64,000 nucleotides of DNA from Chryseobacterium oleae (GTDB taxonomy: Bacteria; Bacteroidota; Bacteroidia; Flavobacteriales; Weeksellaceae): assembly GCF_900115055.1 (NCBI RefSeq), contig NZ_FOVD01000002.1, forward strand, positions 310,001-374,000. The letters run 5' to 3'. A program made the translations under genes and the position numbers. This document shows positions 1 to 8,541 of the stretch, one piece after another (positions within the stretch are counted from its first letter, which is position 1; each line of letters opens with the position of its first letter). The notes beneath the pieces were generated by a model. It was not told the origin of the DNA. It worked only from the letters and a program-made list of their open reading frames with translations, and searched no databases.

Positions 1-1
1 T

Positions 2-268
2 GATTTTATCTGGAAGAAATTATTTGAGTTTCCACCCACCATTTCTGAGGATCTGGAATCATTTATTAAAAATGTAAAAACAGTTACCCATAAACTTACC
101 CATAAGAATCTGACTATTGAAATTTCAAACGTTGAGGTAGATTCTGAGGCCGTTTGGAACAGCTTTATCGCAGAAAATCAGTACATCATTACAGATTTTG
201 AAGCTTCTCATGATAAATCTTTTCCCAAGCCTTTGGAAAACTACATCCAAAACTCACTGAAAGACTGA
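2..268 (+). CDS. mutY: A/G-specific adenine glycosylase MutY, C-terminal part (5' end outside window)
   Basis: Open from the window edge to the TGA at 266-268, 88 residues visible. The visible part corresponds to the C-terminal NUDIX-like domain of MutY, which helps recognise 8-oxoguanine opposite the adenine to be removed in base excision repair. The stretch THKLTHKNL is the segment I recognise from MutY C-termini. The catalytic HhH and Fe-S parts lie upstream of the window. gldD follows 44 bases later on the same strand. Identity rests on the C-terminal domain only. Confidence 0.8.
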   Translation, partial: DFIWKKLFEFPPTISEDLESFIKNVKTVTHKLTHKNLTIEISNVEVDSEAVWNSFIAENQYIITDFEASHDKSFPKPLENYIQNSLKD

Positions 269-300
269 AATTTGTCTCCCAAAATCTGAAATCTAATTTG

Positions 301-308
301 TACTTTTG
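301..308 (+). promoter_or_regulatory. Bacteroidota -7 promoter element TACTTTTG of gldD
   Basis: The octamer matches the Bacteroidota consensus TAnnTTTG exactly. It ends only four bases before the ATG at 313, so a transcript starting at the normal distance would begin at or next to the start codon (leaderless). No convincing -33 TTTG lies 17-23 bases upstream. Confidence 0.5.
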
Positions 309-312
309 CAAA

Positions 313-870
313 ATGATAAAAAACGTCATTTTTATTTTTGTATCACTGCTTTTAATTTCGTGCGGAAAAGATCATGTTCCGAAACCTTACGGGGAGCTTC
401 GTCTGGAGTATCCGGCACCGAAATACCATAAGTTTGAAAATAACTGTGCTTATACCTTTGAATACTCAGATTTTGCATCTATAGCTGATGCCAAAAAGCC
501 TTGCTGGTATTACATCAATTACCCGAAAATGAAAGCCAAGCTTTTTGTGACGTATTATCCCATACAGAATGATCTGGCAGACCATCTCAAAGAAACGGAG
601 AAAATGGTCTACGAGCATACCATCAAAGCAAGCTCTATTGAAACCAAATCATTTGAATACCCTGACAAAAAGGTGTACGGGAATTTCTATGAACTGAAAG
701 GGCAGAGCGCTTCCAATCTTCAATTTTACATTACAGACAGCACGAAACACTTCGTAACTGCTTATTTATACTTTAACACAAGACCGAAACCGGATTCCTT
801 GGCACCGGCGGTGAACTATATCAAAAACGATATGAAACACCTGCTGGACACATTTGAATGGAAAAATTAA
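313..870 (+). CDS. gldD: Gliding motility lipoprotein GldD
   Basis: 185-residue outer-membrane-type lipoprotein. The N-terminus is a lipoprotein signal peptide ending in the lipobox LISC, with the modified Cys about residue 16. The mature start has the PKPYGELRLEYP segment typical of GldD. GldD is one of the Gld proteins needed for gliding and linked to type IX secretion in Flavobacteriia; many Chryseobacterium keep it without visible gliding. I chose the ATG at 313 rather than the in-frame TTG at 298, because 313 gives a clean signal peptide and sits just after a -7 element. It lies directly downstream of mutY. Confidence 0.9.
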   Translation: MIKNVIFIFVSLLLISCGKDHVPKPYGELRLEYPAPKYHKFENNCAYTFEYSDFASIADAKKPCWYYINYPKMKAKLFVTYYPIQNDLADHLKETEKMVYEHTIKASSIETKSFEYPDKKVYGNFYELKGQSASNLQFYITDSTKHFVTAYLYFNTRPKPDSLAPAVNYIKNDMKHLLDTFEWKN

Positions 871-897
871 TAGACTTTAAAATACATTGAAAAATAT

Positions 898-1821
898 ATG
901 AAACTTTTAGTTGTAGGAAGCGTTGCATTTGATGCAATCGAAACACCATTTGGTAAAACTGATAAAATTTTAGGAGGTGCAGCCACTTATATCAGCATCA
1001 CTTCTTCTATTTTAGGCGTTAAATCTGGTATTGTTTCTGTTGTTGGAGGAGATTTCCCACAGGAGCACCTTGATATGTTCACAGACAGAAATGTAAATAT
1101 TGAAGGTATTGAGATCGTAAAAGAAGGAAAAACATTCTTCTGGTCCGGAAAATACCACAATGATTTGAATACCAGAGATACTTTGGTTACAGAAGTGAAC
1201 GTTTTGGAGAACTTCGATCCTAAAATTCCTGATTCTATGCAGGATTCAGAGATCCTTTTATTGGGGAACCTACACCCTGGAGTTCAGTTGTCCGTATTGG
1301 AAAAAATGAACAAGCGTCCTAAACTTGTCATCCTTGATACCATGAACTTCTGGATGGATTCTGCCTGGGATATCTTAATGGATATGATCGCTAAAACAGA
1401 CGTTATTACGATCAATGATGAAGAGGCAAGACAGCTTTCAGGAGAATATTCTCTGGTAAAAGCAGCTAAAAAGATTCACACGATGGGTCCTGACTATGTG
1501 ATCATCAAGAAAGGAGAGCACGGTGCTTTACTTTTCCACGACAATAAAGTATTTGCTATCCCTGCACTTCCACTGGAAGACGTTTTCGATCCTACCGGAG
1601 CAGGAGATACTTTTGCAGGAGGTTTTGCAGCTTATCTTGCTAAAAAAGGAAAGGTAGATTTCGAAACCATGAAGTCTGCTTTGATCGTAGGTTCAGCGAT
1701 GGCTTCATTCACTGTTGAGAAATTCGGGACAGAAAGAATTGAGGAAGTTACCGAATCTGATATGTTCGAGAGATTGAGACAATTTAAAGAATTAACGACA
1801 TTCGATGTCGAACTGCAATAA
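898..1821 (+). CDS. PfkB-family carbohydrate/nucleoside kinase
   Basis: 307-residue ribokinase-fold kinase that should transfer phosphate from ATP to a sugar or nucleoside hydroxyl in the cytoplasm. Visible family marks are the N-terminal glycine pair (ILGGAATY, residues 24-31) and the C-terminal PfkB signature DPTGAGDTFAGG from residue 231, with GAGD (234-237) holding the catalytic base Asp. Substrate cannot be read from the sequence; close flavobacterial homologues are annotated only as PfkB sugar kinases. It starts 27 bases after gldD and may be cotranscribed with it, but no functional link is apparent. Confidence 0.85.
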   Translation: MKLLVVGSVAFDAIETPFGKTDKILGGAATYISITSSILGVKSGIVSVVGGDFPQEHLDMFTDRNVNIEGIEIVKEGKTFFWSGKYHNDLNTRDTLVTEVNVLENFDPKIPDSMQDSEILLLGNLHPGVQLSVLEKMNKRPKLVILDTMNFWMDSAWDILMDMIAKTDVITINDEEARQLSGEYSLVKAAKKIHTMGPDYVIIKKGEHGALLFHDNKVFAIPALPLEDVFDPTGAGDTFAGGFAAYLAKKGKVDFETMKSALIVGSAMASFTVEKFGTERIEEVTESDMFERLRQFKELTTFDVELQ

Positions 1822-1879
1822 ATAAGTCTTTTTAAGAAATATTTATAATAAAAAATTTAGACTAATTCGTTAAGAATTC

Positions 1880-1887
1880 TAAATTTG
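1880..1887 (+). promoter_or_regulatory. -7 promoter element TAAATTTG
   Basis: Exact TAnnTTTG match in the AT-rich gap before the SurA-like gene, 21 bases upstream of its ATG, giving a short leader. The -33 box is not clear; a TTTAG lies roughly 20 bases upstream. Confidence 0.5.
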
Positions 1888-1908
1888 CAACTTGTTTAAA
1901 ATAGTAAA

Positions 1909-3273
1909 ATGACAAATAAACTAAAAATCACTTTTCTTCTTGGGATTTTCATGATGATATTCTCTTCAAACATGAATGCTCAGCTTAAACCGGGAGAATT
2001 AGTGGATGGTATTGCTGCTGTTATCGGTGATGAAATTGTTTTGGAATCGGATGTGAATGAGCAGATGAATTATGCCAAACAGCAGGGAGCTTCTGACACA
2101 GACAAGTGTGAGTTCCTTGAAAACCTGATCAGCAACAAGCTTCTTGTATACGAAGCAAAAAAAGATACATTAATTGAAAACCGTTCTGCTGCTATTAAGG
2201 AGCAGGCCAACGCAAAATACCGTCAGTTACTTTCTCAGTTCCCCGATGAAAAAACAATGCTTACCGCATATAAATTCAGAAACGGATTTGAAATGAAAAA
2301 TGCTATCGAAAAGATAGACATCGATCAGTATTACGGACAGGCTAAATATCAGCGTATTACTGAAAAAGCAGACGTAACACCAAATGAGGTGACAGACTTC
2401 TATAACCTGTATAAAATGCAGCTTCCGGAAGTGAAGGATGAAATTTCTTTAGCTCAGATCATGATGTACCCTAAGCTTACAGAAGTTCACAAGGAAGATC
2501 TTATCAAAAGATTAAAGAAAATCAAGCAGGATATTGCCGGTGGAGAAACGTTTGAAAGCCAGGCAAGAATCTATTCTGAAGATGAAGGATCTGCTGCCAA
2601 CGGAGGATTGTACAAGAACATCTATAAAGGGCAGATGGTAAAGCCATTTGAAGCGGCTGCCTTAAACCTTCAGGAAAATGAGATCTCAGATCCTATTGAA
2701 TCTGAATTCGGGTATCATATTGTACAGCTGATCAAAAAATCAGGGAAAGTATATGATGCAAGACATATCCTTTTAAAGGCTACGCCTACAGACGAAGAGA
2801 TTAAAACAGCAAAAGCAAAACTGGACAGTATCAAAGGTCTTATCCTTGAAGGAAAGATGACATTTAAAGATGCTGCTTATAGGTTTTCAGACGATAAGAA
2901 AACGAAGTTCAATGCAGGAATTATTGCAGGAGCAGACGGTTCTGATAAAATTGAGAGAGAAAGTATTCCGGGATCTATCAGCTACGAACTGGCTGGTCTG
3001 AACAAAGGAGACATTACTGCTGCTTTCGAGGATGAAGACAACAAAAGAAAAGTGGTAAAGATGATCAAACAGGAAGATGTGATTCCTGCCCACCAGATCA
3101 CACTGGAAACGGATTATAACAGAATCAAGCAGATGGCGCTGAACAAAAAGCGTAATGAAATGATTGAAAAGTTTGTCAACGCTCAGCTGCCGACAACCTT
3201 TATATCGATTGACGGACGCTATGATAACTGTAAATTCAAAGCCAACTGGAAAAAAGAATCAATCAAAAAATAA
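1909..3273 (+). CDS. Periplasmic peptidyl-prolyl isomerase / chaperone, SurA-like
   Basis: 454 residues with a Sec signal peptide (residues 1-24, cleavage at NMNA/Q). An N-terminal SurA_N-like helical region (about 30-175) contains GIAAVIGDEIVLESDV. Two parvulin-type rotamase domains follow, one about 177-275 (with GGLYKNIYKG and FGYHIVQL) and one about 280-385 (ARHILLKA). The protein should help outer-membrane proteins fold in the periplasm. It has its own promoter and a strong terminator after it, so it looks monocistronic. SurA orthology is inferred from domain order; Bacteroidota often carry several such proteins. Confidence 0.85.
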   Translation: MTNKLKITFLLGIFMMIFSSNMNAQLKPGELVDGIAAVIGDEIVLESDVNEQMNYAKQQGASDTDKCEFLENLISNKLLVYEAKKDTLIENRSAAIKEQANAKYRQLLSQFPDEKTMLTAYKFRNGFEMKNAIEKIDIDQYYGQAKYQRITEKADVTPNEVTDFYNLYKMQLPEVKDEISLAQIMMYPKLTEVHKEDLIKRLKKIKQDIAGGETFESQARIYSEDEGSAANGGLYKNIYKGQMVKPFEAAALNLQENEISDPIESEFGYHIVQLIKKSGKVYDARHILLKATPTDEEIKTAKAKLDSIKGLILEGKMTFKDAAYRFSDDKKTKFNAGIIAGADGSDKIERESIPGSISYELAGLNKGDITAAFEDEDNKRKVVKMIKQEDVIPAHQITLETDYNRIKQMALNKKRNEMIEKFVNAQLPTTFISIDGRYDNCKFKANWKKESIKK

Positions 3274-3281
3274 ATACTAAA

Positions 3282-3307
3282 CCTTCAGAATTTCTGAAGG
3301 TTTTTTT
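3282..3307 (+). terminator. Rho-independent terminator after the SurA-like gene
   Basis: Perfect stem CCTTCAGAA/TTCTGAAGG directly followed by seven T. Confidence 0.9.
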
Positions 3308-3364
3308 ATGTTGAAAAGTCAAAGATATTTCCTCTGAAACCGAGGGTTTTTATTATTTTTACGC

Positions 3365-4354
3365 ATGAGCAATTTTATAGATTTCAATTCAGCAAAAAAA
3401 CTTCAGGAAATGCAGACAAGTCAAAATAGAATTACAGAGCTTTTTAATATACAATATCCTATTATCCAGGCCGGTATGATCTGGCACTCGGGATGGAAGC
3501 TTGCTTCGGCGGTTTCAAACTGTGGCGGACTGGGACTTATCGGGGCAGGAAGTATGTACCCTGATATCTTAAGAGAAAACATTAAGAAATGTAAACTGGC
3601 TACAGATAAGCCTTTCGGAGTGAATGTGCCGATGTTATACCCCAATCTTGAAGAGATCATCCAGATCATTCTTGAAGAAGGTGTGAAGATTGTTTTTACT
3701 TCTGCCGGAAATCCGAAAACTTATACAGAAACCCTTCAGAAAGAAGGAATAAAAGTAGCACACGTGGTATCTTCCACCAAATTTGCCGTAAAATGTGAAG
3801 AAGCCGGAGTAGATGCTGTGGTAGCAGAAGGTTTTGAAGCAGGTGGACACAATGGAAGAGATGAGACTACTACATTCTGTCTTATTCCCAATGTAAAACA
3901 ACATATTTCCAAACCGTTGATTGCAGCCGGAGGAATTGCTTTGGGCTCACAAATGAAAGCCGCCATGATCTTAGGAGCAGACGGTGTACAGGTCGGTTCG
4001 CGTTTCGCAGCTACTGTGGAAGCAAGCGCTCATGATAACTGGAAAAAGAAAATTACGGAACTTAATGAAGGAGATACCCACCTTACTTTAAAAGAACTGG
4101 CACCTGTAAGGATGGTCAAAAACAAGTTCTTTGGGGAACTGGAAGACATCTATCAGTCAGGAAGAGATAAAGAGGCTTTAATCGCATCGCTAGGTCGTGC
4201 AAGAGCAAAGCGCGGAATGTTTGAAGGCGATATGGAAGACGGCGAGCTGGAAATAGGGCAGGTTTCTGCTTTAATCAATGATATTCTCCCGGTAGAAACT
4301 GTTTTCAGGAATCTTTTGAAGGAATTTGAAGAAGCGAAAACACCCGGTTTATAA
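3365..4354 (+). CDS. Nitronate monooxygenase family flavoprotein (2-nitropropane dioxygenase / FabK-like)
   Basis: 329-residue TIM-barrel FMN enzyme. Family marks are PIIQAGMIW near the N-terminus, CGGLGLIGAG, EGFEAGGHNGR (active-site region) and the phosphate-binding IAAGGIA and GADGVQVGSRF. Members oxidise alkyl nitronates or, as FabK, reduce enoyl-ACP; sequence alone does not separate these here. The ATG lies three bases after TATTTTTA, a one-mismatch -7 element, so the transcript may be almost leaderless. It is monocistronic between two terminators. Confidence 0.8.
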   Translation: MSNFIDFNSAKKLQEMQTSQNRITELFNIQYPIIQAGMIWHSGWKLASAVSNCGGLGLIGAGSMYPDILRENIKKCKLATDKPFGVNVPMLYPNLEEIIQIILEEGVKIVFTSAGNPKTYTETLQKEGIKVAHVVSSTKFAVKCEEAGVDAVVAEGFEAGGHNGRDETTTFCLIPNVKQHISKPLIAAGGIALGSQMKAAMILGADGVQVGSRFAATVEASAHDNWKKKITELNEGDTHLTLKELAPVRMVKNKFFGELEDIYQSGRDKEALIASLGRARAKRGMFEGDMEDGELEIGQVSALINDILPVETVFRNLLKEFEEAKTPGL

Positions 4355-4360
4355 AATTTT

Positions 4361-4391
4361 AAACCCTAAAAAATGTTTTTTAGGGTTTTTT
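4361..4391 (+). terminator. Terminator after the nitronate monooxygenase gene
   Basis: Stem AAACCCTAAAAAA / TTTTTTAGGGTTT with a very short loop, ending in a T-run. Confidence 0.85.
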
Positions 4392-4737
4392 ATTTGAAAA
4401 TTAAGTACAATCCGAAGTTGAATTTATGAGAACTGTAAATTTTACATATCATTGTTATTATATATTGATCTTGGTTTCATTTTATTGTATTTATAGATCA
4501 TTTTTAAGCTTTAATGTACGCTTGGGTTTAAAATAATACCATAAAATCAGTAAGATTTAAAGTTAACACTTTTGTGGATTTATATCTTTGATATATAGTA
4601 TTTTATATTTTAAGTTATTAACATTTTTGTTTCATTTTTTTATCTTTGACTAACAAATTATTAACAAAATAATTCACCATTACTATATAAAAATTATTTC
4701 CTTTGACCAGAATTTTATAACTCTAAACATCAAGGAA
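4392..4737. other. AT-rich gap with two possible -7 promoter elements
   Basis: No coding sequence seen. Exact TATCTTTG motifs occur at 4583-4590 and 4641-4648, both on the plus strand and upstream of the gene at 4738; neither has a well-spaced -33 TTTG. A long 5' leader of about 85-150 bases would result. Confidence 0.35.
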
Positions 4738-5547
4738 ATGAAAAAATTATTATTACTTACTGGTATTTTACCGGGTTTTGTATTTTCTCAGGTTGGAATT
4801 AATACAGCATCTCCACAATCTTCACTGGATGTGGTCGCAAAAAAAGGAGCTACCGATAAAGATGGTTTCATCGCACCAAGACTAACAAGAACTGAACTTA
4901 CCAATAAAGGAGATGCTTTGTATGGGACAGCTCAAAATGGTGCAATCATTTTTATTACCGACATTAGTGGTGGAAATGTGAATACCCAACGAATTAACAT
5001 GACAGAGACCGGCTATTATTATTTTGATAGTGTGGCCAACGTTTGGAGAAAAATACTCAATAAGAATGAAACTACTGCCTTAGAACCATGGCAGGTTACG
5101 GGAGGAACTACCAATGCTACCACCAATACCCAGAATATATATCAAAACGGGAATGTTTCCATAGGTGATTATAGTACTACTGTACCTACAGAAAAGTTAG
5201 ATATCAATGGAAACCTACGTATCAGGCAATTATCTAATGGAAGTAATCTGACTGACTATAGCTATAATGTAGTGGCTAAAACAGATGGTACTTTGGGATA
5301 TAGAACGGTCACTTCCCCTACTCCGTTGACTGGTAATACAAGAGTATCAGATCCCCCACTTTCAACAGGAGTTTCATTTACTAATTTTATTCCAATTATC
5401 ATTCGGAATCAGAAGTCAGGAGGGGATGCAGCTTCCTACCAAATGTCTTCCAGTGGGGGAAGCAATCCAACCTGGTTAATAGATTTTACTGACACTACAA
5501 ATTCTAATTCACTTGTTACTTATAGTATTATTTTTCTACCGAGATAA
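4738..5547 (+). CDS. Secreted protein of unknown function with VGINT-type N-terminal repeat
   Basis: 269 residues with a Sec signal peptide (MKKLLLLTGILPGFVFSQ). The mature start VGINTASPQSSLDV, recurring more weakly as NGNVSIGDYSTTVPTEKLDINGNLRIR near residue 145, is common in large families of Chryseobacterium surface proteins and resembles phage tail-fibre head motifs. No enzyme motif seen. Function not recognised; a secreted adhesin-like or structural role is only a guess. It is single, with no nearby partner. Confidence 0.75.
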   Translation: MKKLLLLTGILPGFVFSQVGINTASPQSSLDVVAKKGATDKDGFIAPRLTRTELTNKGDALYGTAQNGAIIFITDISGGNVNTQRINMTETGYYYFDSVANVWRKILNKNETTALEPWQVTGGTTNATTNTQNIYQNGNVSIGDYSTTVPTEKLDINGNLRIRQLSNGSNLTDYSYNVVAKTDGTLGYRTVTSPTPLTGNTRVSDPPLSTGVSFTNFIPIIIRNQKSGGDAASYQMSSSGGSNPTWLIDFTDTTNSNSLVTYSIIFLPR

Positions 5548-5796
5548 ATGGATCAATTGACTTTTAATTATAGAATATATAGATGTAATTTTTTGTGACG
5601 GCAGTGTTGATTATTAAATCTTTATTTTCTGTTCTACCATGCCAATCAGCATTCACTTACAGTTTAATGGAAATAATGTAATGTTGTTGTATTAAACAGG
5701 TTAATTCTTTGTAGGAAAGACCTGTTTAATCATTTTATCTGATTCGGGTATTCATCTTTTTTCAGGATTCAGTTTTTTATATATTTCACAATTCAG

Positions 5797-5804
5797 TACA
5801 TTTG
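5797..5804 (+). promoter_or_regulatory. -7 promoter element TACATTTG
   Basis: Exact TAnnTTTG match 29 bases upstream of the alpha/beta hydrolase start. The preceding 285-base gap holds no gene. Confidence 0.5.
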
Positions 5805-5833
5805 TTGTGGTCTATAATGACTTAGGGAAATAA

Positions 5834-6607
5834 ATGAAAGAGAGTTTTTTTTTAGAAGTCGATCAGGATAAAATTTATATTGAACATCATCATGAATCGA
5901 AGGATAAACCGGTTATTGTTTTTCTTCACGATTCTTTAGGCTGCACCGAACTTTGGAGAGATTTTCCGGCAAAACTGTCTGAAGCTACAGGTTGCAATAT
6001 TCTGATGTATGACAGGCTGGGGTACGGAAAATCCGGGCCCATGCTTACTCACGAAAGACCGGTCAATTATATGGAACTGGAGGCAGATTTGTTGAATGAT
6101 TTGCTTGTTGAACTCAATATCAGCAATGCCATTTTATTCGGTCACAGTGATGGTGGAACTATTGCTTTGATTACAGCGGCAAAATATCCGGAAAAGATAC
6201 ATTCCGTGATTTGTGAAGCAGGACATATTTTTGTAGAAGAAGTTACCCTGAAAGGAGTCTATGACGCCTGGAATGCTTACAAAACCACCAACCTCGCTGA
6301 ACGTCTGCAGAAATACCACGGTGATAAAGTAGAAATGCTTTTCAAAGCATGGACAGAAACCTGGACCCGCGAAGACTACAGAAGCTGGAATATAGAATAC
6401 CTTTTGAAAGACATTCACTGCCCTTTGCTTTTCATTCAGGGAGAAGATGATGAGTATGGAACTCTGGATCAGGTGAAGAAAACCGTTTCTCAGGTAAGCG
6501 GAAAAGCGGAACAATATATTATTCCAGAAGTAGGGCATACACCCCATAAGCAAGTTCCTGAATTAGTTCTCAATAAAGCTGCGGATTTTATTAAGCGCAA
6601 CAGCTGA
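5834..6607 (+). CDS. Alpha/beta hydrolase
   Basis: 257-residue cytoplasmic alpha/beta-fold hydrolase without a signal peptide. The nucleophile elbow is GHSDGG with Ser105; the probable acid Asp is in FIQGEDDEYG and the His in EVGHTPHK near the C-terminus, so a full Ser-Asp-His triad is present. HDSLG near residue 32 fits the oxyanion-hole loop. Substrate unknown. It carries its own promoter and terminator. Confidence 0.85.
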   Translation: MKESFFLEVDQDKIYIEHHHESKDKPVIVFLHDSLGCTELWRDFPAKLSEATGCNILMYDRLGYGKSGPMLTHERPVNYMELEADLLNDLLVELNISNAILFGHSDGGTIALITAAKYPEKIHSVICEAGHIFVEEVTLKGVYDAWNAYKTTNLAERLQKYHGDKVEMLFKAWTETWTREDYRSWNIEYLLKDIHCPLLFIQGEDDEYGTLDQVKKTVSQVSGKAEQYIIPEVGHTPHKQVPELVLNKAADFIKRNS

Positions 6608-6629
6608 TTACAAAATACGATTCCTAATG

Positions 6630-6660
6630 AAAGCATCCTGATCACCAGGGTGCTTTTATG
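6630..6660 (+). terminator. Terminator after the alpha/beta hydrolase
   Basis: Eleven-pair stem AAAGCATCCTG / CAGGGTGCTTT (one G-U pair in the plus-strand RNA) followed by a T-rich stretch. Confidence 0.75.
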
Positions 6661-6859
6661 TTTTTATGTGTACATATTTTAAACTGTTTTTGACAATTTG
6701 TATAAAACATACATATGACAAAAACGATCTGGCTCATTTTTTATGGTCATCTGATCCGGATGTAAAGAATCAGTGTATTCTTATTTGTACAGATTTTAGT
6801 GAAAATCAAAAGTTCAAAAAAATATTCTGGAGATAAATTTTACAGTTATTTTGATTGAA

Positions 6860-7115
6860 TTTTTAAAATATTAAACTATAGCTAAAATCTTTGTAAGTGC
6901 CTGTTAACGGCTGTTTTAAATCAAAATTCCTGTTTGGAATTTACACAAAATAAACAATTAAAATCACGTATAAGTGATATGCTAATCTTTATTTTTACAA
7001 CATCAGACAATTGATAAACAGTCATCGAAGATTGGTTTAGTGAATGTGTAAAAGTTGTGTTTGAAATGGATGCTTTTCATGTTGGGGATGCGGTTTTGCT
7101 GCATCTCCTTTTTTG
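6860..7115 (+). ncRNA. Possible small RNA ending at an orphan terminator
   Basis: The gap after the hydrolase terminator has no ORF, yet a strong plus-strand terminator stands at 7084-7115 with no plus-strand gene before it. The stem GGGGATGCGG/CTGCATCTCC has two G-U pairs in the plus RNA and is followed by six T. A transcript covering part of 6860-7115 is inferred. I found no clean TAnnTTTG promoter for it, so the 5' end is open. Confidence 0.25.
7084..7115 (+). terminator. Strong orphan terminator
   Basis: Ten-pair stem (7084-7093 with 7099-7108) and T-run; the wobble pairs favour the plus strand. No coding gene lies directly upstream. Confidence 0.7.
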
Positions 7116-7313
7116 TTTGTAAAAATATAACAAGGCTCAGCTCTGATAATGCAGCTCTGATTCATACTTTTCAAAACATTAAGATCAATGAAGAAGGTAA
7201 GGTTAGTTAAAAAAAAATCAAATGATTTTTTAAGCGGTACCTCTTAAAGCGAAGCTAAAACTTAATATTCTTAAAACCTTAACAGAATCTTAATGGTTTG
7301 AATTTTTGCTCTC

Positions 7314-7508
7314 GCAGATGATACGGATAAAGCAGATAGAAAAAGTAACATCTGCATCATCTCCATCATCTGCGTGAAATTTTAAAATCAACTGATCTGT
7401 ATCCACTCCCTGCATTAGAATTAACTACATCATCTGTGTAAATCCGTGCAATCTGTGGTTAATTTCTACAATGTACCTATGCGTGGTAAAATAAGCTTTA
7501 TTTGCTAC
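7314..7508. repeat. Dispersed intergenic repeat, copy 1 (ATCTGCG / AATCCGTGCAATC type)
   Basis: Shares long blocks with 62848-63020, including GCAGATGATACGGATA, ATCTGCATCATCTC, ATCTGCGTGAA, CATCTGTGTAAATCCGTGCAATC-like text and GTGGTTAAT. Both copies sit immediately downstream of the 3' end of a minus-strand gene. Confidence 0.75.
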
Positions 7509-7527
7509 TCAAGTTTTATAGATGTTC

Positions 7528-8148
7528 CTACAGAAGCTGAAGTTCTGCAGCTATATTTTCTCTGGCCTGCTGCTCATATCGATCCCTGAAATCTGTGGTT
7601 TTGAAAATGCTTTCAAGTTCCAGAAAATGGTTGAGCACTTTTCTTCTTCCCGGTTTATACAGAAGATCCGGATAAATGGAATATTCCTTTCGGATTTTCC
7701 GGGTATAGTCCAAATAAACTTCAAAATCTTTTCCCAGAATAGAAAGATCAGCATCAAGAAGGTAATTGGTATCAGAATCGTCAGAAAGTTGATGTGATTT
7801 TGTAGCTAAAATCTGCGATGATATTTTGGAAATCATCTCTGAATTTAAACCCAGCTGTTGAAGCCTTTCGGCGGCACGCCATGCACTTTTTTCTTCATTC
7901 GATTTTGAAGAGGCATCATAAATAATATCATGGTAGAACACAGAAAATGAAATAGCAACAGGATCTTTAAGATGTTCTTTTACCGTTTCCAGTTCCAGAA
8001 ACATATTCTCAAGATGAAAAAGATCATGATAATACCGGCCTTTTTCAGAATATTTTTTTTCAATTTCCTGCCAAAAGCGGTTGATAAGATCCTGATCTTT
8101 TGAGAAAAGAAGACAGAGATCTGTGAATTTTTCTTTCAGATTCATCAT
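7528..8148 (-). CDS. HD-domain metal-dependent phosphohydrolase-like protein
   Basis: 206 residues, cytoplasmic. It has the features of the predicted HD hydrolase group often annotated as N-methyl-D-aspartate receptor NMDAR2C-like: YHDLFHLENM near residue 40, FYHDIIYD near 70 (the HD pair) and LLDADLSILG near 128. The metal-binding His and Asp residues expected for a phosphohydrolase are present. Substrate unknown. The rhodanese gene lies 22 bases upstream on the same strand, so the two probably form an operon. Confidence 0.75.
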   Translation of the reverse strand: MMNLKEKFTDLCLLFSKDQDLINRFWQEIEKKYSEKGRYYHDLFHLENMFLELETVKEHLKDPVAISFSVFYHDIIYDASSKSNEEKSAWRAAERLQQLGLNSEMISKISSQILATKSHQLSDDSDTNYLLDADLSILGKDFEVYLDYTRKIRKEYSIYPDLLYKPGRRKVLNHFLELESIFKTTDFRDRYEQQARENIAAELQLL

Positions 8149-8170
8149 GAATGAAGATAAAAAAAGGAAC

Positions 8171-8470
8171 TTAAAAAGTTCCTTGATTTGCTTCCAACGC
8201 AGCTTTCAGTTCAGCCCAGCCTCCGCCGTTGTGACCGTCCTTCAAGCCTTGTCCGTTAAGATATTCCAATGCTTTTCCGCTTCTGTTTCCACTTCTGCAG
8301 AATAAAATCACTGGTTTTTCAATAGATAAGATTTCTTCTTTTCTGTCTTCTACTTCACCCAGAGGAATATTCTTGGCTCCGTCTATATTTCCGTCCATTT
8401 CAAGCTCCATGGGCTCACGAACGTCTATTAATTCATAATTTCCTGATTGTATTACTTCTATTAAAGACAT
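8171..8470 (-). CDS. Rhodanese-like domain protein
   Basis: 99-residue single-domain rhodanese, cytoplasmic. The active-site loop CRSGNRSG has the catalytic Cys58 that would carry a persulfide; LIDVREPMELEMDGNIDGAKNIPL is the usual N-terminal half (shown here only as a location, residues 14-37). Likely roles are sulfur transfer or thiosulfate/persulfide handling. It is the first gene of a two-gene unit with the HD hydrolase. Confidence 0.9.
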   Translation of the reverse strand: MSLIEVIQSGNYELIDVREPMELEMDGNIDGAKNIPLGEVEDRKEEILSIEKPVILFCRSGNRSGKALEYLNGQGLKDGHNGGGWAELKAALEANQGTF

Positions 8471-8541
8471 AACTGTTTAATTTTAGATTAAAAAATAAGA
8501 ACGAAAATACGCAATTTTTTTCTGAAATAAATCTTAAACTT

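Noticed and set aside
7522..7797. Plus-strand ORF opposite the HD hydrolase
   Set aside because: Antisense shadow; the minus-strand frame has clear HD motifs.
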